Assembly: GCF_001886195.1 (NCBI RefSeq)
Contig: NZ_JXLB01000006.1
Location: forward strand, 62,001-126,000
Direction of reading: 5' to 3'
From: Enterococcus ratti
GTDB taxonomy: Bacteria; Bacillota; Bacilli; Lactobacillales; Enterococcaceae
Length of the DNA: 64,000 nucleotides
Every line of letters begins with the position of its first letter. Position 1 is the first letter of the stretch. Positions 8,943 through 17,812 of this stretch are shown here, piece by piece. The translations under genes were made by a program, and so were the position numbers. Below the pieces are notes generated by a model. It was not told where the DNA came from. It did not search any database and saw only the letters and a list, made by a program, of their open reading frames with translations.

Positions 8943-10367
8943 ATGAGAAATATAGCCAAAAATTTTTTTTATCAAAGTCTTTTTCAACTCACTAAGATGA
9001 TTATTCCTATTGCAACGATACCGCTTGTCTCAAATGCATTAGGCCCAAAAGGAATCGGTATTTATAATTATACGTTTTCGATTGCACAATATTTTGTTTT
9101 ATTTGCAGGTCTAGGTGTAACGATTTATGGAAATCGAGAAATCACCTTGATTTTACATCGAAAGAAGGAAGCTTTATCAGAAGTTTTTTGGGAAATTTTG
9201 CTGTTTAAGATGTTAACAACTGGAGTTGCGTTAAGCCTTTATTTGATTTTAGTTTTATTTTTGAAAAATCGTTTTTACTTATTAATCCAATCTTTGGCAA
9301 TTTTGGCCGTATTGCTTGACGTATCATGGTTTTTCATGGGGATTGAGGATTTTAAGAAAACGAGTATTTCTAATGTAATCATTCAATTATTGACATTTTT
9401 CTTGATCGTGCTTTTTATTAAAAATGAGGAAGATGCTTTAAAATATGCATTGATTCAAGGGATAGGACTGGTTTTTTCACAGATCAGCGTTTGGTTTTTT
9501 ATTCCCCAATACATCCATTTTACAAAAGTAACGATAAAAAGCAGTTTAAAGCATCTGAAAGGTTCTTTTGAGTACTTTATTCCTCAGGTTGCTATTATGT
9601 TATATACGAATTTGAACAAAACAATTTTGGGAATGATGCTAGGTAGCGTAGCAGTTGGTTATTTCACAAATGCCTTGCAATTAAATACGGTATTCATTAC
9701 GATTATTACTACACTTGATTTAGTCTTATTGCCGCACATGACGAGTTTTTTTGCCAAAGAAAATATAACAAAAATTGTAAGTACGATGGAAAAGACGATT
9801 CATCTGCAATTATTTTTTTCCATTCCGATTATGTTTGGGATGTTAGCAGTCTACGATAAATTAGTGCCGTGGTTCTTTGGTGAAAAATTTAGCGCAGTCA
9901 TACAGATTATCCCATACTTTACCCTTTTAATTGTGGTTATTCCATTGGGGATGTCAATTTCAAGACAATATTTAATGCCAATTGGTCATGTAAAAGAATA
10001 CAATCGTTCCGTGATCATTGGAGCGATCATCAACATCGTCTCGAATATTTGCTTGCTACCAATCATTGGATTTTACGGGGTAGTGATTTCAACGATTTTG
10101 GCGGAATGCTTTGTTACATTTGTTCGAACGAAATCTTTTTTGGCACACACGAGTTTTAAATTTGATTTTCGTAAAATTATAGTTTTTATTCTCGCAGGCT
10201 TAGTGATGTGTGTAACAACTAGAGCTTTAACAAGTCATCTAGCTAGCAATATTTTCACGAATCTTATCCAATTTTTGTTTGCTAGTTTGATTTATTTAGC
10301 TATTACAACGATCACAAAAACCAATCCTTTTTTGGAAATATTCATAGTCAAAAAAAAAGATGAATAA
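8943..10367 (+). CDS. Wzx-type polysaccharide flippase (PST/MATE-like family)
   Basis: A 474-residue polytopic protein with about 14 membrane segments. The N-terminus NFFYQSLFQLTKMIIPIATI and GPKGIGIYNYTFSIAQYF are typical of the polysaccharide transporter family that moves lipid-linked repeat units across the membrane for Wzy-dependent assembly. It begins four bases after ugd with only a weak GG-rich ribosome site, so it probably depends on coupling. It is the last gene of the polysaccharide operon in this orientation. Substrate cannot be read from sequence. Confidence 0.87.
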   Translation: MRNIAKNFFYQSLFQLTKMIIPIATIPLVSNALGPKGIGIYNYTFSIAQYFVLFAGLGVTIYGNREITLILHRKKEALSEVFWEILLFKMLTTGVALSLYLILVLFLKNRFYLLIQSLAILAVLLDVSWFFMGIEDFKKTSISNVIIQLLTFFLIVLFIKNEEDALKYALIQGIGLVFSQISVWFFIPQYIHFTKVTIKSSLKHLKGSFEYFIPQVAIMLYTNLNKTILGMMLGSVAVGYFTNALQLNTVFITIITTLDLVLLPHMTSFFAKENITKIVSTMEKTIHLQLFFSIPIMFGMLAVYDKLVPWFFGEKFSAVIQIIPYFTLLIVVIPLGMSISRQYLMPIGHVKEYNRSVIIGAIINIVSNICLLPIIGFYGVVISTILAECFVTFVRTKSFLAHTSFKFDFRKIIVFILAGLVMCVTTRALTSHLASNIFTNLIQFLFASLIYLAITTITKTNPFLEIFIVKKKDE

Positions 10368-10640
10368 TAAAAAACGAAGCACTTGTTATCGAATAAAATA
10401 CTTACGAACGGGTGTCTTTTACGCAACATAGAGCCAAAATGCAAGTGAAAGAATTTTTTTAATATTATAGTAGATGCGAAAGCTTATGCTGTGGTTCAAA
10501 AAAAGTCGTAGAACTATATTTAACGGCGTTTTATATGGTTAAGCTCCGTGGAAAGAAGAGTGAAAACAAAACAGATTTATCAACAGCAAGTACTTGAGAG
10601 GGTTATACAGAGCAAAGGAAGTTAGGATCAAATAAATACA
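10368..10640. other. Non-coding stretch after the polysaccharide operon
   Basis: No convincing reading frame, RNA gene or repeat is visible. The stretch is AT-rich with stop codons in all frames and ends at the bidirectional hairpin that separates the locus from yidC. Confidence 0.5.
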
Positions 10641-10695
10641 AAAACAATCAACTAAATCATCCATAAAAAAGAAATGATTTGGCTGATTGTTTTTT
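10641..10695. terminator. Bidirectional terminator between wzx and yidC
   Basis: Arms AAAACAATCAACTAAATCAT (10641-10660) and ATGATTTGGCTGATTGTTTT (from 10674) pair over an A-rich loop with a small internal mismatch. A T-run follows on the plus strand and an A-run precedes the left arm, so it can serve both converging genes. Confidence 0.75.
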
Positions 10696-10755
10696 AGAAA
10701 AAAGAGTGTATCGTATTTTTTCTGTTTTAAGAAGTGGTTCTAAAAAAGAATTTTT

Positions 10756-11685
10756 TTATTTACGTTTTTGCTGTTTTCCAGCATTTCGCCCGTTTGTCTT
10801 TTTCGGTTCCTGTACTTGTTTTTTCGATGACTCTTGTCTAACAGGTGTAACATCTTTTCGAGGTGTGACTACTTGTTTCGGTGGGTTTTGCTTAAGCTCT
10901 TCTGCTACTTGTGCTTTTAATTTGGGTTTCATGATGACGTTGGTAATGAATGTTTGCAAACAACTAAAAATACCGCCGACTACCCAATAAAGCGTGACAC
11001 CCGCTGGCGCACTGATCGACATAAAGACAATCATAGCTGGCGAGATGATTAACATGGTACGCATGGTTTTCTTTTGTTCTTCGGGAATTCCAATGGTAGA
11101 GATGTAACCTTGAAGCAAGTAGGCAACACCTGCAATTGCGACTAGAACCAAGCTAGGATTTCCAAGATCAATTCCATAAAAGGAAGACTCACGAATTCCC
11201 TCTGTATAGCGAGCTGTAAAATAAAGAGCTGAAAATATCGGCATTTGAATCAACAAGGGTAAACAACCGATACCGCCTGTCATACTTAAGCCATTTTCAC
11301 GATACACTTGCTGGATTTCAGTTTGAGCAGCGAGTTGTTCTTCACGAGTAGTTGCAGATTTCAATTTTTGTTGAGCGGCTTCTACTTGTGGCTTTAATGC
11401 TTGCATTTTCTCTGACTGAATCATCGTTTTTTTCGATTGACTAATACCTAATGGCAAGATAATGATCCGAACAATGACTGTCATAAAAATAACAGCCCAA
11501 CCGTAAGACCAGTTGAAGTTCTCCACTAAATATGTAATCGCTTGTCCCATAGGATGAACTAATACTCGGTAGATGATTCCTGATGTATCAGGATTGCCAT
11601 TTGAATCTAAGCGTACACAGCCAGATAAGAAAAGCATGAGTGTCATAAGGCTAGAGCCCAGTAACCAATTTTTCCATTTATTCAT
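10756..11685 (-). CDS. yidC: Membrane protein insertase YidC/OxaA lipoprotein
   Basis: A 309-residue protein with a lipoprotein signal ending in LSGC (Cys23), five membrane segments and the positively charged Arg73 in the first conserved helix (TVIVRIIILPLG). It has the QSKKTM cytoplasmic hairpin, and the segments GCLPLLIQMPIFSALYF and PAGVTLYWVVGGIFS seen in Gram-positive YidC proteins. The C-tail is long and rich in Lys, Arg and Gln, as in the YidC2-type paralogs that bind ribosomes. It inserts membrane proteins alone or with SecYEG. Acylphosphatase lies upstream on the same strand, a common neighbour in enterococci. Which of the two usual paralogs it is cannot be settled here. Confidence 0.92.
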   Translation of the reverse strand: MNKWKNWLLGSSLMTLMLFLSGCVRLDSNGNPDTSGIIYRVLVHPMGQAITYLVENFNWSYGWAVIFMTVIVRIIILPLGISQSKKTMIQSEKMQALKPQVEAAQQKLKSATTREEQLAAQTEIQQVYRENGLSMTGGIGCLPLLIQMPIFSALYFTARYTEGIRESSFYGIDLGNPSLVLVAIAGVAYLLQGYISTIGIPEEQKKTMRTMLIISPAMIVFMSISAPAGVTLYWVVGGIFSCLQTFITNVIMKPKLKAQVAEELKQNPPKQVVTPRKDVTPVRQESSKKQVQEPKKTNGRNAGKQQKRK

Positions 11686-12089
11686 AAAATACTTCCTCTT
11701 TTAAAATTTTTACACAAAGTTAACTATACTAAAAAAACGTTCATAATTCAATCAACTTTCTAGAAAATCCAACTCATTTCTTAGAAGAAAAACTGAGAAA
11801 AAAGTAAAAATCGATAGCTTTTAAAAAATACGGGAAAAAATATCTCTTCGAACAAATGTGTGAAAATTTCTTTAGCGAAAATAGCAAGTAGGAGTAAAAA
11901 TCAATCTATTAGAATAGGCAATAATTAAAAATGTTTACACATCATAGATTGTCTTTTATTTAGCAAAGAGTAGCAACCTTCTTATCCTTTAAGACGTTAA
12001 TTTTATTTTTGCAAAACTGTTTTGTTCAAAGACTTTTAACTAGTCGAAATCACTTATAATACTAGCCTTGAGAAGTTCAATCATGCTCA
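11686..12089. other. yidC leader region, about 400 bases without a gene
   Basis: The stretch between yidC and the acylphosphatase is AT-rich with no open frame of interest. It presumably holds the yidC promoter and 5' leader on the minus strand. I see no clear riboswitch or strong hairpin in it. Confidence 0.45.
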
Positions 12090-12365
12090 TTAACCAATGA
12101 CATCAAATTTTTTTCGTTCTTGCATGAGAGGGTTTTCCTGCAAGTCTATATATTGGACTCGCCCACTAGGACTAGGGGATTTTTTTACTTCTTCGATAAA
12201 TTTTTTGATCGTCTCCTCTTCACCGGCTGCTTCAATAGTAACAGAACCATCTTCTTCATTTTTAATCGTGCCTGTGACACCTAATTGATCCGCAACAAGT
12301 TTTGTCATATAACGAAAGCCGACTCCTTGTACGCGTCCTTGAACATTCATTTTGATTTTATTCAT
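12090..12365 (-). CDS. Acylphosphatase
   Basis: A 91-residue protein from the ATG at 12365: MNKIKMNVQGRVQGVGFRYM. Arg18 in GRVQGVGFRY binds the phosphate and Asn36 in GTIKNEEDGSV positions the water, the two catalytic residues of acylphosphatase. The family hydrolyses acyl phosphates such as acetyl phosphate. A slightly longer start at 12377 has AAAGGA four bases before it and cannot be excluded; the longest frame, from 12434, is unlikely because it runs back toward the opposite promoter. It is divergent from the methyltransferase gene, sharing a roughly 100-base promoter region. Confidence 0.9.
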   Translation of the reverse strand: MNKIKMNVQGRVQGVGFRYMTKLVADQLGVTGTIKNEEDGSVTIEAAGEEETIKKFIEEVKKSPSPSGRVQYIDLQENPLMQERKKFDVIG

Positions 12366-12446
12366 CACGTTCACCATTCTTTCCTTTAATTTTAAATTAA
12401 TGATAACGATTTTTTGAGATTGAAACAAGTTCAATGATTGAATTCA

Positions 12447-12455
12447 TGCTATAAT
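12447..12455 (+). promoter_or_regulatory. Extended -10 promoter of the TrmH-family gene
   Basis: TGCTATAAT (12447-12455) is an extended -10 element 18 bases before the start codon. No well-spaced -35 is visible, consistent with an extended -10 promoter and a very short leader. Confidence 0.55.
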
Positions 12456-12472
12456 TAAGTGAGGTGAAAAAG

Positions 12473-13252
12473 ATGAAAGAAATCCAATCAGCAAAAAACC
12501 CAAGAATCAAAGAATTAAAAAAATTACATAAAAAAAAACATCGAGAAGAAAAGGGAGAATATTTACTTGAAGGTTTTCATTTACTTGAAGAAGCGGTTGC
12601 TTTTAATGCCCAAGTCAAAGAAATCTTACTCACCCAAAAAGGATTGGAAGAATGGTCTGCATGGCTTGAACTTCACCAAGAAATTCCTTGCATAATGGTG
12701 ACCGATGAAATCATGGCCGCTGTATCGGACTTACCTGCACCTCAAGGAATCATGGCTGTCATGATCTATGAAAAAATTAAAATGCCAAAAATTTCTGGTG
12801 GATGGTTGTTATTAGACAACGTTCAAGATCCCGGAAATGTAGGAACCATGATTCGTACAGCCGACGCTTTTGACTTATCTGGGGTCATTCTTGGAAATGG
12901 TTGTGCCGACATTTATAGTACGAAAGTATTAAGAAGTATGCAAGGAAGCAATTATCATCTTCCAATTATTCAAGAAAACCTTGAACAAATAGTTCCCCTT
13001 TTAAAGGAACATGGTTTGACAATATACGGAACAGAACTAAATGAAAAAGCAGTTGCATTGCATGAAGTAAATGTACCTACAGATTATGCCGTTATTATGG
13101 GAAATGAAGGTCAAGGAGTACGTTCTGAGCTTCTTGCATTAACGGATAAAAACGTTTATATACCGATTCAAGGAAAAGCTGAATCCTTAAATGTGGGAGT
13201 AGCAGCAGGGATTATGCTTTACCATTTCTCTTTAGGGTTAAGGAACTATTAA
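12473..13252 (+). CDS. TrmH/SpoU-family 2'-O-ribose RNA methyltransferase
   Basis: A 259-residue protein starting at ATG 12473 behind GAGGTGA at 12461-12467. The N-terminal domain (IQSAKNPRIKELKKL) is the small substrate-binding domain of the RlmB/TsnR type. The SPOUT domain shows the three knot motifs: NVQDPGNVGTMIRTADAF, VIMGNEGQGV and IPIQGKAESLNVGVAAGI. These bind S-adenosylmethionine and form the dimer. It probably modifies 23S rRNA or a tRNA; the family does not fix the target. It lies opposite acylphosphatase and yidC, an arrangement common in lactic acid bacteria. Confidence 0.9.
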   Translation: MKEIQSAKNPRIKELKKLHKKKHREEKGEYLLEGFHLLEEAVAFNAQVKEILLTQKGLEEWSAWLELHQEIPCIMVTDEIMAAVSDLPAPQGIMAVMIYEKIKMPKISGGWLLLDNVQDPGNVGTMIRTADAFDLSGVILGNGCADIYSTKVLRSMQGSNYHLPIIQENLEQIVPLLKEHGLTIYGTELNEKAVALHEVNVPTDYAVIMGNEGQGVRSELLALTDKNVYIPIQGKAESLNVGVAAGIMLYHFSLGLRNY

Positions 13253-13357
13253 TTTTTTACATTTTGCTTTCACCTCACTAGAATGATCCAAAGGCCAGTG
13301 GTATACTAGGATCAATTTCAAAGAAAATGAAATTTAAAAAGGTGGCAGATCATTATT

Positions 13358-13864
13358 ATGACAGAAAAATGGCGTGAAGATGAAGAATATATGTCTTATA
13401 TAGAAGACCTATTAGAAACAGAAGCAGTGAAGAAGTTAGCAAATTATACGCAACATGTTCACTCCACGCGGTTGGAACATTCGCTTAGTGTTTCGTATTA
13501 TAGCTATAAATTAGCAAAAAAATGGGGCGGTAACGCTAAAGCAACTGCTCGCGCAGGGTTGTTGCACGACCTTTTTTACTATGATTGGCGTACAACAAAA
13601 TTTGATGAAGGCACACATGCTTATGTTCACCCGAGAATTGCTGTAAAAAATGCCGAAAAAATCACGGAACTCTCAGATTTAGAGCGTGATATTATTTTGA
13701 AACATATGTGGGGAGCAACAATTGCTCCGCCAAAATATAAAGAGGGCTACATCGTCACTTTTGTCGATAAATACTGTGCCGTTAAAGAAGCAGCTCAACC
13801 AATGACTAATTTAATGAAGCAAAGATGGCATCGCTATTTTGGTAAAGAAATTTCAATGAAATAA
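13358..13864 (+). CDS. HD-domain hydrolase of unknown substrate
   Basis: A 168-residue cytoplasmic protein with the HD-superfamily metal ligands: His41 in RLEHSLSVSYYSYKLAKK, the His70-Asp71 doublet in GLLHDLFYYDW, a further His in AYVHPRIAVKNA, and a late Asp in TFVDKYCAVKEA. The set matches single-domain HD phosphohydrolases found in many Firmicutes and usually annotated only as HD-domain proteins. AAAGGTGG lies upstream of ATG 13358. A rho-independent terminator follows directly. The substrate is not deducible; nucleotides or phosphomonoesters are family possibilities. Confidence 0.85.
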   Translation: MTEKWREDEEYMSYIEDLLETEAVKKLANYTQHVHSTRLEHSLSVSYYSYKLAKKWGGNAKATARAGLLHDLFYYDWRTTKFDEGTHAYVHPRIAVKNAEKITELSDLERDIILKHMWGATIAPPKYKEGYIVTFVDKYCAVKEAAQPMTNLMKQRWHRYFGKEISMK

Positions 13865-13873
13865 ATAAATTAC

Positions 13874-13913
13874 AAGAAACAATCGATCAATAAGATGGAT
13901 TGTTTCTTTTTTT
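13874..13913 (+). terminator. Rho-independent terminator after the HD gene
   Basis: AAGAAACAATC (13874-13884) pairs with GATTGTTTCTT (from 13898) over a 13-base loop and is followed by a T-run. Confidence 0.85.
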
Positions 13914-14050
13914 ACAAAAAATATGCTCAAAAGACAAATAAGTTTTCGGTATTTTTACTTTTTATTTATTTATAAAAGCAAACTAATTTCTTTTCATTGA
14001 TTGAAGTGAAGGCTATTGGTTCAGTAGTGAACTAAAAAATAGATAACACA

Positions 14051-14729
14051 TTGTATGTATTGCCGGAGCCCTTAGAAAAAGAAGCCGCAGAATTAATGAA
14101 GAAAAAGGAGTACCCTATAAGGCGTGATATCGTTTCTTTCTGGTTCAAACTTGTAAACAGTCAAATGAAAGTAAACGATATCGAAAAAATCAAACCTGCT
14201 ATGTCTTTAATGGCAGCAAAAGATATTATATAAAGAAGCTGCCCAATTAGAAATGTCTGAGCGAATGGAAGTAAAAGAACGTTTGACAAAAACCGTTGAC
14301 TATTTAAAGCAAATAAAAGAAGTCGGCAGTGATGAGTTAAAAGATCGCTTAGTAGCATGGGGAATTTCCGATAGGAAAAATAAAGAGGCGTATGTCGCAC
14401 AATCTGCTGATTTGGCTCTTGCTTTGGAATATTTGTCTCCGGATTTATCAGAAACATTGAGAAAACGAGGGAAAAATCTGATTGAGAAAAACATCTCTAA
14501 AGAATATCAAGCGGAATTTTTTGAGCGGTTGAGAGAAAAGAAGCAAGAAAGAATAATTAGTGCTGATTTTCGAAAAGATGGCGAAGAAAGCGAAAAAGCG
14601 GTGAGGCGGCTAGTTGAAAGACTGAAACAGGCAGAAGTTAAGCCGGCGGTAGCTGCTTATTTAAATGTGAAAGAAAAACATGCTGAAAAATTTAATGAAA
14701 ATAAAACGGCTATTTTAAGGTGTGAATAA
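14051..14729 (+). pseudogene. Unrecognised accessory protein, 5'-truncated and frameshifted
   Basis: Two frames read as one protein. The first (14051-14233) ends ...LMAAKDI, and the second continues ...LYKEAAQLEMSERMEVK without a start of its own, so a small deletion near 14225-14231 probably separated them. The first frame opens at TTG in the middle of what looks like a protein (YVLPEPLEKEAAEL), with a stop just upstream and no ribosome site, so the true N-terminus seems lost. The product is hydrophilic, mostly helical and rich in Lys and Glu (for example RLREKKQERI). I do not recognise the family. The composition would suit an accessory protein of a plasmid or integrated element, but this is only an impression. 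Confidence 0.55.
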
Positions 14730-14730
14730 G

Positions 14731-15120
14731 ATGAAACCTGAACTGGCAGCTTTACGATATGCTGATTTGTTTTATGCTCGTCCCAATGTTGTCCAGAATA
14801 AAGAAGAGAGCATGGTTAAGTCAGTTATAGAAGAAAAGATGAAACAATCTGCTCTACGTATTCTAGTAAATCAAATCGAACAACCTGATAGAAAAAGATT
14901 TTATGAAAACGTTCAAAGATTATTAAAAACAAAATACTTTAATCTAGCACAAGAACAGCCACTTGCTCTTGTTAAAGACGAAAAAAATATAAGTCCATCC
15001 TTACGTTCACTTTCTGCAGTAACTGAAGAAGCACGCAAGAAGACACAAGACGATCAACAAAAGAAACAAGTCGCGCCAGCGAAACGGCCATTTCGTGATC
15101 GTGAGGACGGGGTTATTTAA
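14731..15120 (+). CDS. Unrecognised hydrophilic protein, 129 residues
   Basis: Starts at ATG 14731, just after the stop of the preceding pseudogene, with AAGGTG about seven bases upstream inside that gene. The sequence (MKPELAALRYADLFYARPNV) is charged and probably helical, and the C-terminus is a Lys/Gln/Arg-rich tail (KKTQDDQQKKQVAPAKRPFR). There are no membrane segments, cysteines or recognisable catalytic motifs. Tight spacing says it was co-transcribed with the preceding gene and probably worked with it. It is followed within 55 bases by the fluoride-riboswitch-like leader. Confidence 0.6.
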   Translation: MKPELAALRYADLFYARPNVVQNKEESMVKSVIEEKMKQSALRILVNQIEQPDRKRFYENVQRLLKTKYFNLAQEQPLALVKDEKNISPSLRSLSAVTEEARKKTQDDQQKKQVAPAKRPFRDREDGVI

Positions 15121-15174
15121 TCACCTGCATTGTATTTTTTATGAAAATATGTTAATTTATGAGTGACGTAAACA

Positions 15175-15225
15175 GGTGATAGTGTTCGCTTTTTAACAGT
15201 AAGCGAATGAATGACGCCTACTAAA
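15175..15225 (+). promoter_or_regulatory. Fluoride (crcB-motif) riboswitch-like aptamer, probably shortened
   Basis: GGTGATAGTGTTCGC (15175-15189), an AAC (15195-15197) and ATGACGCCTACT (15211-15222) resemble the conserved 5', middle and 3' parts of the crcB-motif fluoride aptamer. GGTGA can pair with TCGCT as the pseudoknot, and GTGT with ACGC as the main stem, with wobbles. The usual hairpin between AAC and TGATGA is nearly absent: only about a dozen bases lie there. TTCGCTT and AAGCGAA also form a competing hairpin. The 3' end merges into a terminator, and the gene behind encodes a CLC of the fluoride subgroup, which supports the call. It may be a degenerate copy. Confidence 0.55.
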
Positions 15226-15259
15226 AATTGGGAAGCCCCTTTTTTTAGTAGGTTTTTTT
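15217..15259 (+). terminator. Leader terminator (expression platform) ahead of the CLC gene
   Basis: CCTACTAAAAA (15217-15227) and TTTTTAGTAGG (15242-15252) form an 11-base stem followed by seven T. The left arm shares CCTACT with the 3' end of the aptamer-like sequence, so ligand binding would compete with terminator folding. The ribosome site of the CLC gene starts two bases later. Confidence 0.8.
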
Positions 15260-15272
15260 GAGGAGGAATAAT

Positions 15273-16541
15273 GTGAAAAATTGCTTTTTTGCACCAATAA
15301 GAATCTTAATGTATATGATTAAATGGCTGGTTCTTACATTTATTTTAGGCATTTTTATGGGCAGCTTGTCCGCCTTTTTTTTAAATAGCTTAACTATTGT
15401 TACCAATGTTCGACTTGCATTTCCTTGGTTGTTCTTTTTTCTACCTATAAGTGGTGGGGTTTTTGCTTATTTGTATGTTACATATGGCAAAAATGCTGCA
15501 AGAGGAAATAACTTAGTAATTGATCAAGGCAATGGAGGAGAAGAAGACATTCCTTTACGCTTGATTCCGTTAACTTTATTTGGCACGATTACCACCCATT
15601 TATTCGGCGGATCAGTAGGTCGTGAAGGTACTGCTGTTCAAATGGGCGGTGCATTAGCAGAAAATTTAGCACGTTTGATTCGCTTAAATAAATTAGAACG
15701 TGAACTATTAGTTATTAGCGGAATCAGTGCAGGCTTTAGTGCGGTATTTGGTACTCCTTTGGCCGGCACGCTATTTGGTTTGGAAGTATTAGCAATTGGA
15801 AAAGTAAGAACAGAAGCTCTTTTCCCTAGCTTTTTTGCCGCCTTTTTTGCTAACCTTGTTACTGAACACATCGGAGTGAAACATAATCATTATCAAATCG
15901 GCCATATTCCTAGCTGGGACTTTGCACTTTTCTTTAAATTATTCATTGCAGGCATCGCTTTTGGAAGCATCGGCTGGGTGTTTAGCCGGTCGATTGTCTT
16001 TTTAAAGGCATGGTATACCAAAAAAATATCCAATCCCGTTCGTAGAAACTTTATTGGCGGTGTAGTAGTCATAGTAGCAGCAATCAGTTTGCATACTCAA
16101 AGATACCTTGGGTTAAGTTTGCCTTTATTAGAAGACGCATTTAATGGTAATGCTCATTTTTATGACTTTATCGGGAAACTAGGTTTTACTGTTTTATCAT
16201 TAGGTGCTGGTTATCAAGGGGGCGAAGTGACGCCGCTATTTGAAATTGGTGCGACTTTAGGTGCTACGTTAGCCCCCTTGTTACATGTTTCCATCCCTTT
16301 TTTAGCTGGTTTAGGTTTTATCGGAGTATTTTCGGGTGCAACGAATACCCCCATTGCTTGTTTTATCATGGGAATCGAATTATTTGGCGGACAAGCAGCA
16401 AGTTATTTTTTTATGATATGTTTAGTTAGTTTTATGTGTTCTGGTAATAGTGGAATTTATTCTGCTCAAAAAATTGAAGTCAAAAAAGGCATTCTTTTTT
16501 TGCCGAGTATGGAAAAAAAAGAATGGCACAAAAAAAAATAA
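15273..16541 (+). CDS. CLC-family anion/proton antiporter, likely fluoride-specific (CLC-F)
   Basis: Start GTG 15273 with AGGAGG at 15261-15266. The 422-residue membrane protein has the CLC fold signatures: ARGNNLVID near residues 76-84 in place of the chloride GSGIP motif, GREGT at 116-120 with the gating glutamate, and GYQGGEVTPLFEIGA near the C-terminus. Canonical chloride CLCs carry GREGP. GREGT and the altered anion site are features I associate with the bacterial CLC-F fluoride exporters, which are often under fluoride riboswitches. The leader upstream matches that. No CBS domains follow. It probably protects the cell by exporting fluoride in exchange for protons. Confidence 0.82.
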   Translation: MKNCFFAPIRILMYMIKWLVLTFILGIFMGSLSAFFLNSLTIVTNVRLAFPWLFFFLPISGGVFAYLYVTYGKNAARGNNLVIDQGNGGEEDIPLRLIPLTLFGTITTHLFGGSVGREGTAVQMGGALAENLARLIRLNKLERELLVISGISAGFSAVFGTPLAGTLFGLEVLAIGKVRTEALFPSFFAAFFANLVTEHIGVKHNHYQIGHIPSWDFALFFKLFIAGIAFGSIGWVFSRSIVFLKAWYTKKISNPVRRNFIGGVVVIVAAISLHTQRYLGLSLPLLEDAFNGNAHFYDFIGKLGFTVLSLGAGYQGGEVTPLFEIGATLGATLAPLLHVSIPFLAGLGFIGVFSGATNTPIACFIMGIELFGGQAASYFFMICLVSFMCSGNSGIYSAQKIEVKKGILFLPSMEKKEWHKKK

Positions 16542-16570
16542 AGAGTCTGCTTTACTCAAATAATATGCAT

Positions 16571-16600
16571 CCCAAAAGCTGTTTGAAAACAACTTTTGGG
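16571..16600. terminator. Hairpin between the CLC gene and the YdcF gene
   Basis: CCCAAAAGCTG and CAACTTTTGGG form a strong stem (16571-16600) in the gap between two converging genes. There is no long T-run, so its strength as a terminator is uncertain. Confidence 0.55.
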
Positions 16601-16609
16601 TCAGATCTC

Positions 16610-17812
16610 TTAATGAACGATGAAAGTTAAAATAGCAAATAAAGCAGCTCCAAGAACGATCAAACCGCTAACCAAGAGGTGGCGCTTTTTATGCAAGACT
16701 AAAATAGCAATATATTCTCTTAAAAAAGCGTTTGGTAAATAATACAACGCGGTTTTTCCACCAATGCCGTCTGCTTTTAATTTTGCTTGTCGAGCGTAAA
16801 GTCCAGCTCGAAAAATATGATAATTATTTGAAGTAAAAATAGCACGATATGATCCATCTGTTTGTTGATCCATGATTTCTTTAGAAAAACGCATATTTTC
16901 AAGGGTTGTTTTTGAATTGGTTTCAACTAAAATATCTCTTTCAGGGATTCCTTTAGCTAACGCATATTGTTTCATGGCAATTGCTTCTGGTATTTTTTCA
17001 TCAGCACCTTGCCCTCCTGACATTAGTAAAATCGGAGGATTTAAGGTCGCTTTACTTTGCGCCCAATAAAAAGCAATAGCTTTATTGATTCTTTTGGCTA
17101 AAAGCGGCGATACCTTTTCACCATTAAGCAATCCGGCACCTAACACAATAATGTAATTTTGATTATATCTAGGTCGATTAAATTGATATAAAAATGAAAC
17201 AGTCATGAAATTATAAAAAACGATAAAAAGATAACCCAAAATCAGTGGAACTGCTGAAAACAAAATATTAAACCATTGAGGCAGGTATTGAATGAAGAAA
17301 ATTTGAAATATGATGTACAAGGTTAAAAAAATAGCTAATAGTAATGTTAAAAGATTAGCTAAGGAAAGCGATTCCCTTTTTAAGACAATTAGGCCATTCC
17401 AAAACAAGAAGACGATCAAAATATAAATGCCAAAGAGTAAAATCAGTAAAGCCGGAAAAGCAAGTAAAGCAATTAAACCACCAATAAAGACATTTTGTGT
17501 TTCAATCAGCAGTTTTATCAAATACCCGCCAAAACTAATCAAAAATAGGTTGAACAACACGCCATTCAATAACTTTCGTTTTTCATTAAAATAAGAAAAA
17601 GCAAAAATACTGAAAAAAGCTAAAGGAATCAAAAAATAAAAGGTTGCATAAAAAATTTCTAAAATAACAAAATAAGTAACCATCATCATAAATGTCCAAG
17701 TTCCACAATAAAAGAACAAGGCTGGATCACTTTGACGCTTTCGCCAATAAAAAATACTTGAAAATCCTAAAAGATAGACAACAAAGAAAATAAGGTCTCT
17801 TGTCAGATTCAT
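16610..17812 (-). CDS. Multi-pass membrane protein with C-terminal YdcF (DUF218) domain
   Basis: Start ATG 17812 follows AAAGGAG; the longer frame from 17899 overlaps that ribosome site. The 400-residue protein has about eight membrane segments, then a DUF218 domain: NYIIVLGAGLLNGEKVSPLL, LLMSGGQGADEKIPEA, VETNSKTTLENM and TSNNYHIFRAGLYAR. A final hydrophobic stretch lies at the C-terminus. DUF218/YdcF and SanA proteins are linked to envelope biogenesis and may bind nucleotide or lipid-linked precursors, but no reaction is established. The extended membrane N-terminus is the common Gram-positive architecture. Confidence 0.85.
   Translation of the reverse strand: MNLTRDLIFFVVYLLGFSSIFYWRKRQSDPALFFYCGTWTFMMMVTYFVILEIFYATFYFLIPLAFFSIFAFSYFNEKRKLLNGVLFNLFLISFGGYLIKLLIETQNVFIGGLIALLAFPALLILLFGIYILIVFLFWNGLIVLKRESLSLANLLTLLLAIFLTLYIIFQIFFIQYLPQWFNILFSAVPLILGYLFIVFYNFMTVSFLYQFNRPRYNQNYIIVLGAGLLNGEKVSPLLAKRINKAIAFYWAQSKATLNPPILLMSGGQGADEKIPEAIAMKQYALAKGIPERDILVETNSKTTLENMRFSKEIMDQQTDGSYRAIFTSNNYHIFRAGLYARQAKLKADGIGGKTALYYLPNAFLREYIAILVLHKKRHLLVSGLIVLGAALFAILTFIVH

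Noticed and set aside
10679-10990. Plus-strand 103-codon frame over the 3' end of yidC
   Set aside because: Cys/Phe-rich product of an antisense frame; it starts inside the terminator.
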